64,000 bases of DNA, taken from the NCBI GenBank assembly GCA_902774245.1, contig CACYHQ010000008.1, positions 1 through 64,000 on the forward strand, given 5' to 3'. Shown here one piece after another: positions 8,569 through 17,601 of this stretch (its first letter is position 1; the number at the start of each line of letters is the position of its first letter). This stretch comes from an uncultured bacterium (GTDB lineage: Bacteria > Verrucomicrobiota > Lentisphaeria > Victivallales > UBA1829). The notes beneath the pieces are model-generated. The model ran no database searches and was not told the DNA's origin. It was given only the letters and a program-made list of their open reading frames with translations. The position numbers and the translations under genes are program-made.

Positions 8569-9063
8569 AGATTGAATACAAAACAACTATCTAATGTTTG
8601 TATGCTCGGCTTCTTCAACTGCTTTCATATAATTCCGCAGTCGTGGCTTCCGCAAACCCCACTGTGATGCACCAAGACTTCGTGTCCAAGATATGTGTTT
8701 TGCGTTTATGGTATCCTTCCTTCTGAGAGAACCGAGCGAGTCCTCATTGTTTTTGAGGTCAAAGTCGATTTGTTATCCACAAAAAGAGGGGATGAGGACA
8801 AATTGAAAAGGTTGCGCTATTCAATTTGGCTTGCTTTGCCTTGGAATATGCTATACAGAAAAACATCGACCTCATCATGATTTGCGAGCCATTGTTTTTG
8901 TGCCGTGAATTGAGCACAGAAGCACTTGTGAGCTCAACATAATCGAAGCAAAACTTATACTCTATACAAATTATTGATAACCATAAGCTTGCACTAAATC
9001 CTTTTTTCGCAACCTCCAAGTTTTTTGTACATCGTCCGCTCCTTTGTGAACTTGAGGGGAAAC
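8569..9063. other. Gene-free AT-rich interval
   Basis: No supportable gene: the frames here are short, lack domains and have no proper start context. A single perfect DnaA-box consensus (TTATCCACA, 8773-8781) is present but isolated. The AT content resembles 1383-4351, so this may be the right edge of the same imported or decayed segment. Confidence 0.4.
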
Positions 9064-10161
9064 TCAGCGCAGTTTCATCGTCGCCGCGCCGGCGAGCGCG
9101 AAGAGCCCGGCGAGGATCCAGAACCGCGTCACGATCTGCGTTTCCGTCCAGCCGAGCTGTTCGAAATGGTGATGGATCGGGGTGCATTTGAAGACGCGCT
9201 TCCCGGTCAGCCTGAAAATGGGGACCTGGATCATGACGGATGCGATCTCCATCACGAAGACGCCGCCCACGAGGAGCAGGAGAAGTTCCTGATTCACGAG
9301 GATGGAGATGAACCCGATGATGCCGCCGAGCGCGAGGCTGCCGGTGTCGCCCATGAACATGGACGCGGGCTTGCAGTTGTGCCACAGGAATCCGACGCAT
9401 GCCCCGATGATTGCGGCGGCGAACACGACGATTTCGGCGCCGTTGCGGATGAACGGCAGGTCCAGGTGCGAGGCGAAGATCGAGTTCGTGCACAGATACG
9501 CGATCAGCGCGTACGTCATCATGCACCAGATCGTGCATCCCGTCGCGAGGCCGTCCTTGCCGTCCGTCAGGTTCACGGCGTTGGACGTGCCGACCAGCAC
9601 GAACACGGCGAACGCGACCGCCACGGGGTAGGGCATGGTCCAGACCGGCTCCTTGACGAACGGCACGTAGAGCTGGCAGAAGGTCTTCGCGATCTCGGGC
9701 GTAAGGTGGGAATAGACGAGGATCGCCATGACGGAGACGGCGAACTGGCACACGAGCTTGTACTTGGCGGACACGCCGTCCTTCTTGCTTTTGATCTTCG
9801 TGAAGTCGTCGATGAACCCGATGGCGCTGAACGCCGTGAGCGTGCACAGGAAGAGCAGGAGCAGGCGGTTCGTGAGGTCGCCCCACAGAAGCGTCGCCAG
9901 GATGATGCTCGTCACCACCAGCAGTCCGCCCATGCTCGGCGTCTTGTCCTTCGAGTGGTCCACGAACTTTTCGGCCACGATCCCTTCCAGACGCGGCGGC
10001 GCGACGGCTTTCTTCAGCAGGCGGACCGTCAGCGGCCCGAGCAGGATGCCCAGCAGCGTGGCGGTGACGAGCGCGGCGGCGGCGCGGAAGGTGAAGTAGT
10101 TGAACAGGCGGAGGGGGGTCTTTTCGAAGTCTGGGACGAGGGAGACGAGATAATAGAGCAT
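9064..10161 (-). CDS. mraY: Phospho-N-acetylmuramoyl-pentapeptide transferase
   Basis: MraY moves phospho-MurNAc-pentapeptide from UDP to undecaprenyl phosphate, giving lipid I, the first membrane step of peptidoglycan synthesis. The 365-residue multipass protein carries the family blocks: TPSMGGLL, the IGFIDDFTK aspartates, NLTDGKDGLATG (the usual Leu before DGLA is Lys here), MFMGDTGSLALGG and PIHHHFE. I chose the ATG at 10161 (MLYYLVSLVPDF), the usual beginning of MraY; the longer open frame upstream crosses the promoter. The gene stands alone rather than inside a mur/fts cluster, which is unusual for most bacteria. Confidence 0.95.
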   Translation of the reverse strand: MLYYLVSLVPDFEKTPLRLFNYFTFRAAAALVTATLLGILLGPLTVRLLKKAVAPPRLEGIVAEKFVDHSKDKTPSMGGLLVVTSIILATLLWGDLTNRLLLLFLCTLTAFSAIGFIDDFTKIKSKKDGVSAKYKLVCQFAVSVMAILVYSHLTPEIAKTFCQLYVPFVKEPVWTMPYPVAVAFAVFVLVGTSNAVNLTDGKDGLATGCTIWCMMTYALIAYLCTNSIFASHLDLPFIRNGAEIVVFAAAIIGACVGFLWHNCKPASMFMGDTGSLALGGIIGFISILVNQELLLLLVGGVFVMEIASVMIQVPIFRLTGKRVFKCTPIHHHFEQLGWTETQIVTRFWILAGLFALAGAATMKLR

Positions 10162-10230
10162 GGCGGCGTCTGGGGATGGGTGGAAAGTGGTTTTTTTGAA
10201 AAAAACAGGGTGCTTGATTTTCTGCGGATT

Positions 10231-10258
10231 ATTATACATCATCTTCGGCAAAAAGCAA
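10231..10258 (-). promoter_or_regulatory. mraY promoter
   Basis: On the minus strand TTGCTT (10258-10253), 16 bp and TATAAT (10236-10231), with TG just before the -10 hexamer. It lies about 70 bp before the mraY ATG. Confidence 0.65.
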
Positions 10259-10315
10259 GCGCATTTTCCCGTCATTCCGGCCTTTTTTTCGGGTTCCGCC
10301 GGACCTTTTCGCCAT

Positions 10316-10343
10316 TTGCTTTTCCGCCAAGCGGTGCTATGTT
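10316..10343 (+). promoter_or_regulatory. Promoter of the antiporter/decarboxylase pair
   Basis: TTGCTT (10316-10321), 16 bp, TATGTT (10338-10343) with an extended TGC before the hexamer. The leader to the start codon is about 95 nt. Confidence 0.55.
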
Positions 10344-10442
10344 AATCCAGCAACGGACTTCCGGGGAGGGGGCGTCCGCAATCGACTGCGTCCGCATGTC
10401 CTTTCCCGGCCTAAAAAACAAATACAACCGGGAGGGTATCTC

Positions 10443-11921
10443 ATGGGAGAACAATCGAAGAAACTTGGCGTGATGATGCTGGCGGCGCTGGTCGTCAGCG
10501 CCATGGTGGGCGGCGGCATATTCAGTCTGCCGCAGAACATGTCGCAGGGGGCGGGGGCCGGAGCCGTGCTGATCGCGTGGATCATCACCGGCGTCGGCAT
10601 CTTTTTCCTCGCCAACACGTTCCGGATCCTCGCCGACGCGCGTCCGGACGCCACGACCGGCATCTACGCCTACGCCCGCCTCGGGTTCGGCAGGTTCGCC
10701 GGATTCCAGATGGCGTGGTGCTACTGGCTCTGCAACGTCTTCGGGAACGTGGCGTACGCCGTGCTGCTGATGGACGCGCTCGACTATTTCTTTCCGGGCA
10801 CGTTCACGCACGGCAACAACATCCCGTCGATCATCGGCGGCTCGTGCGTGATCTGGCTCATGAACTTCCTCGTGCTGCGCGGCGTGAAGCAGGCGGCGTT
10901 CCTGAACGTGGTCGGCACGGTCTGCAAGCTCGTCCCGATCGTGCTGTTCATCGTCGTGATGCTCTTCGTCTTCCGGTTCGACACGTTCAAATTCGACTTC
11001 TGGGGACATGCGGCCTCGAAGGCGCTCGCGGACAAGCCGCTGGGCGGCATCCTGCCCCAGATCAAGTCGACCATGCTTGTCACGCTGTGGGCGTTCATCG
11101 GCATCGAGGGCGCCGTGGTGATCTCCGGCCGCGCGAAAAGCCAGAGCGACGTCGGCAAGGCGACCGTGCTCGGGTTCTTCGCCTGCCTCACAATCTATTT
11201 CCTGCTCTCCATGCTGCCGTTCGGGTACATGTCGCAGGGACACCTCGCCGCGCTTCAGAACCCGTCGACCGCGCCGATCCTGTCGAAGGTCGTCGGGTCG
11301 TGGGGCGGCTGGGTGATGAACCTCGGCGTGATCGTCGCGCTCCTGACGAGCTGGCTGGCGTTCACGATCATGATCGCGCAAATCCCGTACGCCGCCGCGC
11401 TCGACGGCACGTTTCCGCGGTTCTTCCGCCGCGAAAATGCGCACGAAAGCCCGTCCGCCTCGCTCTGGGTCACCAGCGGCCTCATGCAGCTCACCATGAT
11501 CTTCGTCTACTTCGAGAACAACGCCTGGAACACGATGCTTTCGGTCACGTCCGTGATGATCCTGCCGCCGTACCTTGCATGCACTGCGTATCTGTGGAAA
11601 CTCTGCATGAGCGGGGAATACCCCTCGAATCTGCCCGTGAAACGACCCTTCGCGATGCTCTGCGGCGTCGCCGGCACGCTGTACGCGCTCTGGATGATCT
11701 ACGCCGCCGGGCTCACCTACCTGCTGATGGCGTTCTGCTTCCTCGTGATCGGCATCCCCGTGTACATCCGCGCCTGCGCCCAGGCCCGCGAGGACGCTTC
11801 GGACCGCGCGCTGAAGGAAAAGCCGTCGTTCACGCCCGTCGAGGCCATGTGCGCGATCGCCATGGTCGTCGTCGCGATCATCGCCGTCGTGCTCGCCGCG
11901 ACCGGAAAGATCAAGCTCTAA
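10443..11921 (+). CDS. APC-family basic amino acid/amine antiporter (arginine-type)
   Basis: The 492-residue inner-membrane protein has about 12 hydrophobic segments and the APC signature SAMVGGGIFSLPQNMS in its first helix. It continues as in the ArcD/AdiC-like branch (GVGIFFLANTFRILA, DATTGIYAYARLGFGRFAGF). Such carriers swap an external basic amino acid for its product, either ornithine or the decarboxylated amine. The next gene is an arginine-type decarboxylase 39 bp downstream, so arginine/agmatine exchange is the simplest reading. Together the pair would consume cytoplasmic protons, as in acid resistance. Lysine/cadaverine or arginine/ornithine exchange cannot be excluded by sequence alone. 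GGGAGG lies 7 nt before the ATG. Confidence 0.85.
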   Translation: MGEQSKKLGVMMLAALVVSAMVGGGIFSLPQNMSQGAGAGAVLIAWIITGVGIFFLANTFRILADARPDATTGIYAYARLGFGRFAGFQMAWCYWLCNVFGNVAYAVLLMDALDYFFPGTFTHGNNIPSIIGGSCVIWLMNFLVLRGVKQAAFLNVVGTVCKLVPIVLFIVVMLFVFRFDTFKFDFWGHAASKALADKPLGGILPQIKSTMLVTLWAFIGIEGAVVISGRAKSQSDVGKATVLGFFACLTIYFLLSMLPFGYMSQGHLAALQNPSTAPILSKVVGSWGGWVMNLGVIVALLTSWLAFTIMIAQIPYAAALDGTFPRFFRRENAHESPSASLWVTSGLMQLTMIFVYFENNAWNTMLSVTSVMILPPYLACTAYLWKLCMSGEYPSNLPVKRPFAMLCGVAGTLYALWMIYAAGLTYLLMAFCFLVIGIPVYIRACAQAREDASDRALKEKPSFTPVEAMCAIAMVVVAIIAVVLAATGKIKL

Positions 11922-11960
11922 AAAACATGTTCATCCAAGCCGAAAAAGGAGGGAGCCGAT

Positions 11961-14255
11961 ATGAACAATACCGAACTGCAACTCAGACAGGTCCTCATCG
12001 TCGAGGACATTATTTCCGAAAACGATTCCACGCTGCACAACGCCGTCATGCGCCTCGCCGACGCGCTCGCCGACCGGAGCATCGCCGTCCAGTTCGCGCA
12101 GAGCGTGTGCGAGGCGTTCCCGATCGCCGCCACGAACATGGACCTCGACGCGTTTCTCGTCGCCACCGACATGGAGTTCGAGAAGACCGCCGAACGCCGC
12201 ACGCTCGATTTCCTGAAGCTCGTCCGCGAACGCCAGGCGGGCGTCCCGGTCTTCCTGCTCGCCGACCGCGCCGCGACCAGCCGCAACCTCAGCGAATCCC
12301 TGATGGCGCTCGCCAACGAGTTCGTCTGGATCTTCGAGGACAGTCCGCGGTTCATCGCCGGGCGCATCGAAGCGGCCGTCCGCCGCTGGCGCGACGATCT
12401 GCTCCCTCCGCTCATGCGGGCGATCTGGGACTACAACGAATCCAGCCACGAATACTCCTGGGCCGCGCCCGGTCATCAGGGCGGCGTCGGCTTCACCAAG
12501 TCGCCCGAGGGCAAGAAGTTCTTCGATTTCTACGGCGAAAACCTCTTCCGCACGGATACCGGGATCGAACGCGGCAGCATCGGGTCCCTGCTCGACCACG
12601 AGGGCGCGTTCGAGAAGAGCGAGGCGCTCGCCGCGAAGACGTTCGGCGCGCACCGCTCGTACTCCGTGGTCGTCGGCACCTCCGGCAGCAACCGGACCGT
12701 AATCCAGGGCGTGCTGACCGACGTCGACGTGGCCGTCTGCGACCGCAACTGCCACAAGTCGATCGAACAGGGCCTCATCCTCACCGGAGCCGCCCCGGTC
12801 TACATGGTGCCGACCCGCAACCGCTACGGCATCATCGGCCCGATCCGCCGTTCGGAGATGACGCCCAACTCGATCTGCGCGAAGATCGCCGCGAGTCCGG
12901 TCGTGCCGAAAGGCGCGCGTCCCGCCTACGCGGTCGTCACGAACTGCACCTACGACGGGTTGTGCTACAACAGCGCGAAGGTCGAAGCCGAGCTCGACAA
13001 GTCGGTCGACGTGATCCACATGGACGAGGCGTGGTACGGCTATGCGCGCTTCAATCCCATGTACGCGGACCATTTCGCCATGCGCGGCGATCCCGCCGGA
13101 CACAAGGGCGCGACCGTGTTCGCCACGCACTCCACGCACAAGCTCCTGAACGCCCTTTCGCAGGCGTCCTACATCCACGTTCGCGAGGGACGCCGCCCCG
13201 TCCCGTTCGAGCGCTTCAACCAGGCGTACATGCTCCACGCCACCACCTCGCCGCTCTACGCCATCTGCGCCTCGAACGACATTTCCGCGGCCATGATGGC
13301 GCGCTGCGGGCGCTCCCTCACGCAGGAGGTGATCGAGGAGGCGATCGACTTTCGGCAGGCGCTCGCACGCATCTGCCGCCAGGCGGAAAAGGACGGGAGC
13401 TGGTTCTTCAAACCGTGGAACGCCGATACGGTCACGGACTTCAAAAACGGGCATTCCTTCGCCTTCGCCGACGCGCCGCGTGCGCTCCTCGCGACCGATC
13501 AGCGCTGCTGGCGCATTGAGGATGGCGCGGCGTGGCACGGGTTCACCGGGCTGGAGGAAAACTGGGTCATGCTCGACCCGATCAAGGTCAGCATCCTCAC
13601 GCCCGGCATGGGCGACGACGGCGCAGTCATGGAACGCGGCGTCCCCGCGGCGCTCGTGTCGTACTACCTGTACCGCGAGGGCATCGTCCCCACGCGCACC
13701 ACGGATTTCCAGATCATGTTCCTCTTCTCCATGGGCATCACGAAGGGCAAATGGGGCACGCTGCTCAACACGCTCCTGAACTTCAAACGGCTCTATGAGG
13801 CGAACGCGCCCGTCGCCGAGGTCTTCCCCGAGCTTGCCGCCGCACATCCCGAACATTACGGAAAGGACGGCGTCCGCACCCTCTCCGAACGCATGTTCCG
13901 CTATATCCGCGAGAAGACGCCGGAAGCCATGCTCGACCGCGCGTTCAACGAACTCCCGCGTCAGAAACTCACCCCGCGCGAAGCGTACCGCCATATCGTG
14001 ACCGGAAACGTGGAGATGGTCCCGTCGCACAGCCTCGCGGGACGCGTCGCCGCGAACGCCGTGATCCCGTATCCGCCGGGGATCCCGATGCTGATGTCAG
14101 GCGAGGTCTTCGGCGACGAGAACTGCCCGCAGATCCGGTATCTGCGCCAGCTCGAAACGTGGGACGCGGAGTTCCCCGGATTCGAACACGTCACCGAGGG
14201 TTCCGAAAGCGTCGGCGGCGTGTACCACGTGATGTGCGTGAAGGAGAAAAACTAA
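11961..14255 (+). CDS. adiA: Biodegradative arginine decarboxylase (AdiA-like, PLP fold type I)
   Basis: This PLP enzyme probably converts arginine to agmatine and CO2, using a proton. The 764 residues match AdiA (about 755) better than LdcC or SpeF (710-730). The N-terminal 130 residues form the wing/receiver-like domain typical of this family. The PLP domain has SWAAPGHQGGVGF, TDTGIERGSIGSLLDHEG, GTSGSNRTV, HMDEAWYGYARF (cofactor-binding Asp) and FATHSTHKLLNALSQASYI, whose Lys394 should form the Schiff base. ALSQASYIHVREG and FNQAYMLHATTSPLYAI are characteristic of AdiA. The preceding antiporter gene supports an arginine-dependent acid-resistance module. AAAGGAGGG precedes the ATG. Substrate specificity (arginine rather than lysine) is inferred from similarity and length. 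Confidence 0.85.
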   Translation: MNNTELQLRQVLIVEDIISENDSTLHNAVMRLADALADRSIAVQFAQSVCEAFPIAATNMDLDAFLVATDMEFEKTAERRTLDFLKLVRERQAGVPVFLLADRAATSRNLSESLMALANEFVWIFEDSPRFIAGRIEAAVRRWRDDLLPPLMRAIWDYNESSHEYSWAAPGHQGGVGFTKSPEGKKFFDFYGENLFRTDTGIERGSIGSLLDHEGAFEKSEALAAKTFGAHRSYSVVVGTSGSNRTVIQGVLTDVDVAVCDRNCHKSIEQGLILTGAAPVYMVPTRNRYGIIGPIRRSEMTPNSICAKIAASPVVPKGARPAYAVVTNCTYDGLCYNSAKVEAELDKSVDVIHMDEAWYGYARFNPMYADHFAMRGDPAGHKGATVFATHSTHKLLNALSQASYIHVREGRRPVPFERFNQAYMLHATTSPLYAICASNDISAAMMARCGRSLTQEVIEEAIDFRQALARICRQAEKDGSWFFKPWNADTVTDFKNGHSFAFADAPRALLATDQRCWRIEDGAAWHGFTGLEENWVMLDPIKVSILTPGMGDDGAVMERGVPAALVSYYLYREGIVPTRTTDFQIMFLFSMGITKGKWGTLLNTLLNFKRLYEANAPVAEVFPELAAAHPEHYGKDGVRTLSERMFRYIREKTPEAMLDRAFNELPRQKLTPREAYRHIVTGNVEMVPSHSLAGRVAANAVIPYPPGIPMLMSGEVFGDENCPQIRYLRQLETWDAEFPGFEHVTEGSESVGGVYHVMCVKEKN

Positions 14256-14266
14256 ACGGGCAATTA

Positions 14267-16189
14267 TCAGGGGGCGTCGCTGGAGCCCGATTCCGGCGGC
14301 GCATCCTTTTCGAGTTCCAGGCGCACGACGGCCTCCGCGGGGAAGACTTCCCCCTGATAGGTCGTGCGTCCGTAGTCGCGGTGGAAATCGACCGCCAGCC
14401 CGACCTGGTCCGGCGCAAGCCCGGGGAACGAGAATGTGAACGTCAGGTCTTCCGGCACGGGGAACGGTCCGAGCCGGACCGGGATGAGCGGCAGTCGGTA
14501 CAGATCGTGCGGCGCGAGAGAAACGGTTTCCCGTTTGCCGTTGCAGACGACCTCGACCGCACGTGATTCCAGTGTATAAAACGTGACCGTTACGTATGCT
14601 TTCGCGTATTTGCTCAGGTCCATGCCATGCGCGGAGAATGTCTTGGAGAACGTTATGCCGCTGTCGAGATTTGCCGCCATCCAGCCGTCGAGATAGTTCG
14701 GGCCGTTGTCGTGCGCCATGAGCATTGACGCCGTTTCCAGCCGCACGCCGTCCGGCCGCGTCAGCTTCGTCAGACCGGGTTCGTACGCTTTTCGGTACGA
14801 CGGATAGATGCCCCACACAAAATACACGCCCGCGAGCCACGCCAGACAGTATTTCAGCGGGATCCATAGGGGATTCTTGGTCCGGGGATAGAAGACGAGC
14901 CCGACGAGCCATCTCATCCCGAGGAAGTCCGTGACGAACAGCGCCGCGCCGATCGCGAAGAACGGGATGGCGGGGACGCGGAACCGCGCCAGCATGTAAA
15001 ACGCCACGGTGGCAAGCGCGTACAGGAAGATGAACAGATATAGCAGAAGGCGTCCGGGATGATTTTTCAGGCGGCGGAAAAACAGGAAGAACCCGGCCAG
15101 CGCAAAGGCGATGAGGATTCCCGTGCTGCGGTGGCCGCACACCCGGAAGATTTTGCTTCCTGTCGCGTTCACGCCCAGCTGGATGTTGTTCGGGATCTCG
15201 TGCGAATCGAAGAACAGGAAAAACTTCTCCGCCTGGAGCTGAAGGAACGCCATCGGCTCCGCGCGGAACCAGTCGAAAATACGGCGCGGAACGGAATATT
15301 CGGACTCGTGTTCCATCCATTCGTCGTAGGTCGGCGGATACGGGATCGGAAGGCCGCCGGGAGGGGATTCCGGATTGTTGCCGAGCGTGAGGACCGCGGG
15401 GCCCGCCGTCGAGGGACCGGACAGGGAATGCGTCGCAAGGGTGTTTCTGACGGCGAAAGGCAGCTGGGGCAACAGAATCGCGGACAGGCAGAGAACCGCC
15501 GCCAGAACGGCCTTGCGGCGCGTGGAAAAGCGTTTCCGGCGCAGAGCCGTCCAGTACGCGAATCCCAGCGCGGGCAGGAAACACCAGGCGTTGCCGCGCG
15601 ACAGGATCGCGAACGACAGGATCAGCCCCGCCGCCGCGAAGAATCCGGCGCGTCCGGTCTTCATCGCCCGCAGCGTAAAATACAGCAGCAGCGTGAACCA
15701 CATCGCCTGCTGGATCTCGATCAGCGCGTACGGCACGTAGAAAAACAGCATCGTGGAGACCGCGCACAGGGCCGCTGCCACGAGTCCGGTCATGCGCGAC
15801 CGCAGCATCGCGCCGGTCAGCCCCGCGAACCACACGATGACGCCGACGCAGACGGACTGCGCGATGCCCACGCTCAGGTATTCGGAGCGGAACAGGAATT
15901 TCACCGCCGGGAGAAAGACCGCGTAATAAAACGGCTGGTAGACGAACTCCGACGGGAAAACGCCGTTCAGGATGCCGCGGGACAGCGCGTGATATGTAGC
16001 CATGTCCGTGACGTCCGGCGGATTGTACGCGAAGGGATCGGTATGGACGACCTCGACCGACATGATGATGCGGAGTACGACGGCGGTCAGGGCAAGCAGT
16101 GCCAGGACGACCAGAAAATACAGATGTTTCCGGCGGTGCGGGATTGCTTTGCCGGATGCGTGAGAGGCGGCTTTTGCCTTCGGCTTCAT
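14267..16189 (-). CDS. GT39/ArnT-like membrane glycosyltransferase
   Basis: The 640-residue protein has a basic N-terminus, about 10-12 membrane helices over residues 20-430 and a soluble C-terminal domain of about 170 residues. The first loop carries the acidic motif of the polyprenyl-phosphate-dependent GT39/GT83 superfamily (NPPDVTDMATYH, then QPFYYAVF), and SRGNAWCFLPALG follows in a later helix. Such enzymes transfer one sugar from an undecaprenyl-phosphate donor to a lipid, glycan or protein on the periplasmic side. The acceptor cannot be told. The start overlaps the ispD stop by 4 nt (ATGA), so it is the last gene of the topA-sanA-ispD operon. It ends 11 bp from the convergent arginine decarboxylase gene. 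Confidence 0.75.
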   Translation of the reverse strand: MKPKAKAASHASGKAIPHRRKHLYFLVVLALLALTAVVLRIIMSVEVVHTDPFAYNPPDVTDMATYHALSRGILNGVFPSEFVYQPFYYAVFLPAVKFLFRSEYLSVGIAQSVCVGVIVWFAGLTGAMLRSRMTGLVAAALCAVSTMLFFYVPYALIEIQQAMWFTLLLYFTLRAMKTGRAGFFAAAGLILSFAILSRGNAWCFLPALGFAYWTALRRKRFSTRRKAVLAAVLCLSAILLPQLPFAVRNTLATHSLSGPSTAGPAVLTLGNNPESPPGGLPIPYPPTYDEWMEHESEYSVPRRIFDWFRAEPMAFLQLQAEKFFLFFDSHEIPNNIQLGVNATGSKIFRVCGHRSTGILIAFALAGFFLFFRRLKNHPGRLLLYLFIFLYALATVAFYMLARFRVPAIPFFAIGAALFVTDFLGMRWLVGLVFYPRTKNPLWIPLKYCLAWLAGVYFVWGIYPSYRKAYEPGLTKLTRPDGVRLETASMLMAHDNGPNYLDGWMAANLDSGITFSKTFSAHGMDLSKYAKAYVTVTFYTLESRAVEVVCNGKRETVSLAPHDLYRLPLIPVRLGPFPVPEDLTFTFSFPGLAPDQVGLAVDFHRDYGRTTYQGEVFPAEAVVRLELEKDAPPESGSSDAP

Positions 16190-16911
16190 GCGCCGGTTCC
16201 CTCGCGGCGGAGACGCAGCAGCGTGCGGCAGAGCTCCAGGTCGGGACGGTACGTGATCTTCGGATTCGGGAAATCGTGTTCGACGGGGAACACGCGGACC
16301 GGGGCGAACCGTTCCATGACCTGTGCATCGTCGGTGAAGATTTCACCGGACGCGGCTGCGCGGCGGTAGGCGTTCAGAAGAGGTTCGAAATGAAACACCT
16401 GTGGCGTTTCGGCGGTGCGGAGTTCATCGCGCGGGACGGTTTCGCCGAGGAATCCCTCCGGGGTGATGCGCTTCACCGTTTCGGCGACTTTGCGGCACGC
16501 CATCGCGCCGCCGTGCGTACGCGCGGCGTCCAGACATGCCAGAAGGAGTTCCGGCGTGAGCATCGGGCGTCCGGCGTCGTGGACCGCGGCGAGCTTGAAC
16601 CTCGATTCGCCGAGTTTCGCGGCGGCTTCGAGGGCGTTCAGGACAGACAGGGTACGGGTCGCTCCGCCGTGCGTGAAATGAAGCTGAATATCAGGAAGGT
16701 ATTGTTCGGCGGCGGCGCGGAATTCCGCTTCGGCATCGGCGGGGACGGACAGGATGATCGAACCGGGCGCGAGCACGGACGCGGCCGTGCGGACGGCGTG
16801 GAGGAAAACGGGGATGCCGTCGAGTTCCGCGAAAAGCTTTGAGCCGCCGCCGAACCGGGTGGACGCTCCGCCCGCGGCCATCACAAAAACAGTGTCTGAA
16901 ACCGGATTCAT
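16186..16911 (-). CDS. ispD: 2-C-methyl-D-erythritol 4-phosphate cytidylyltransferase
   Basis: IspD joins CTP and methylerythritol phosphate, the third step of the non-mevalonate isoprenoid pathway that supplies undecaprenyl phosphate and quinones. The 241-residue length is normal. Recognisable are the N-terminal nucleotide loop AAGGASTRFGGGSKLF, the central AAVHDAGRPMLTPELL with the CTP-binding Asp, the TDDAQVMERF motif and the C-terminal NPKITYRPDLELC. It sits between sanA (30 bp upstream) and a polyprenyl-phosphate-dependent glycosyltransferase with which it overlaps by 4 nt. This is a sensible pairing, since both depend on isoprenoid carriers. No ispF is fused or adjacent. Confidence 0.93.
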   Translation of the reverse strand: MNPVSDTVFVMAAGGASTRFGGGSKLFAELDGIPVFLHAVRTAASVLAPGSIILSVPADAEAEFRAAAEQYLPDIQLHFTHGGATRTLSVLNALEAAAKLGESRFKLAAVHDAGRPMLTPELLLACLDAARTHGGAMACRKVAETVKRITPEGFLGETVPRDELRTAETPQVFHFEPLLNAYRRAAASGEIFTDDAQVMERFAPVRVFPVEHDFPNPKITYRPDLELCRTLLRLRREGTGA

Positions 16912-16941
16912 ACTTCTTCGCTCCTTGTCCGTTTTTGGAGT

Positions 16942-17601
16942 TTAGCGTTCGGTCGGGTATTTCGCGCTGTGATTGATTGCGATGTCCAGAATAGCTTTTA
17001 CATTGGACAGTTCCCCGTAAAGCTCGGATGCAAGCAATTCGTCAGGATAACACCCCGGCGGCTGGATTCCCGCCTCGAATCCGATTGTCGAAATGCCATG
17101 ATGATCTGCCAGATAAAGCGCGCGTTCGACATGATCCCGCTGGGAGATCGTGATGAAGTCGTCGCAGCCGAAAACGTCGCGCATACGGAGAATGGAGTCA
17201 AGCGTGCGAACCCCTTTCCCGTCACCGATGATGTCGTCTTCCGGGACGCCCAGCGCGACCAGCCCCTTTATCATGGCGGGAATTTCGTTGTAAAACTTTT
17301 TTGGAGAATCTGCTCCTGACACAACTAGGGTTTGCACCTTGCCCGCGTGGTAAAGCTCTGCCGCAGCCTGAAGCCGTCCCTCAAGTACAGGACTGGGGCG
17401 ACCGCCGGAATACTCGGGACAACCTAGGACCATCCCGACCTTGTGTGACGGGATGTCGTTCACGGAAGAATAAATACGTGCCGAAGTCCTGCCGACCAGC
17501 CAGTTCGCGGTCAGAACGGCTTCCAGCGCGGCGATCAGGGCCGCCGCCGCCCAGAAGAGAACGATCCTCCTGGTGCGGCTGATGCGGCGGACATGGCTCA
17601 T
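16942..17601 (-). CDS. sanA: SanA/YdcF-like DUF218 membrane protein
   Basis: The 219-residue protein has one N-terminal membrane helix (about residues 12-32) after an Arg-rich tail, then a DUF218 domain: MVLGCPEYSGGRPSPVLEGR, LVVSGADSPK, a DGKGVRTLDSILRMRDVF helix and TISQRDHVERALYLAD. E. coli SanA is an inner-membrane protein that affects envelope permeability and vancomycin sensitivity; its biochemical role is not known. The start codon overlaps the topA stop by 4 nt (ATGA), so translation is probably coupled to TopA. The symbol is given by family resemblance. Confidence 0.8.
   Translation of the reverse strand: MSHVRRISRTRRIVLFWAAAALIAALEAVLTANWLVGRTSARIYSSVNDIPSHKVGMVLGCPEYSGGRPSPVLEGRLQAAAELYHAGKVQTLVVSGADSPKKFYNEIPAMIKGLVALGVPEDDIIGDGKGVRTLDSILRMRDVFGCDDFITISQRDHVERALYLADHHGISTIGFEAGIQPPGCYPDELLASELYGELSNVKAILDIAINHSAKYPTER

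Noticed and set aside
8773-8781. TTATCCACA, a perfect DnaA-box consensus
   Set aside because: It is single, without the cluster of boxes, AT-rich unwinding element or dnaA/dnaN neighbours expected at an origin, so chance is the simplest explanation.
8759-9063. Minus-strand open frame running into mraY
   Set aside because: It is a reading-frame shadow of mraY extended through an AT-rich interval; the tail has no recognisable domain.
11961-14255. Lysine or ornithine decarboxylase
   Set aside because: Length and the THSTHKLLNALSQASYI segment agree better with AdiA; the alternative is kept only as residual doubt in the entry.
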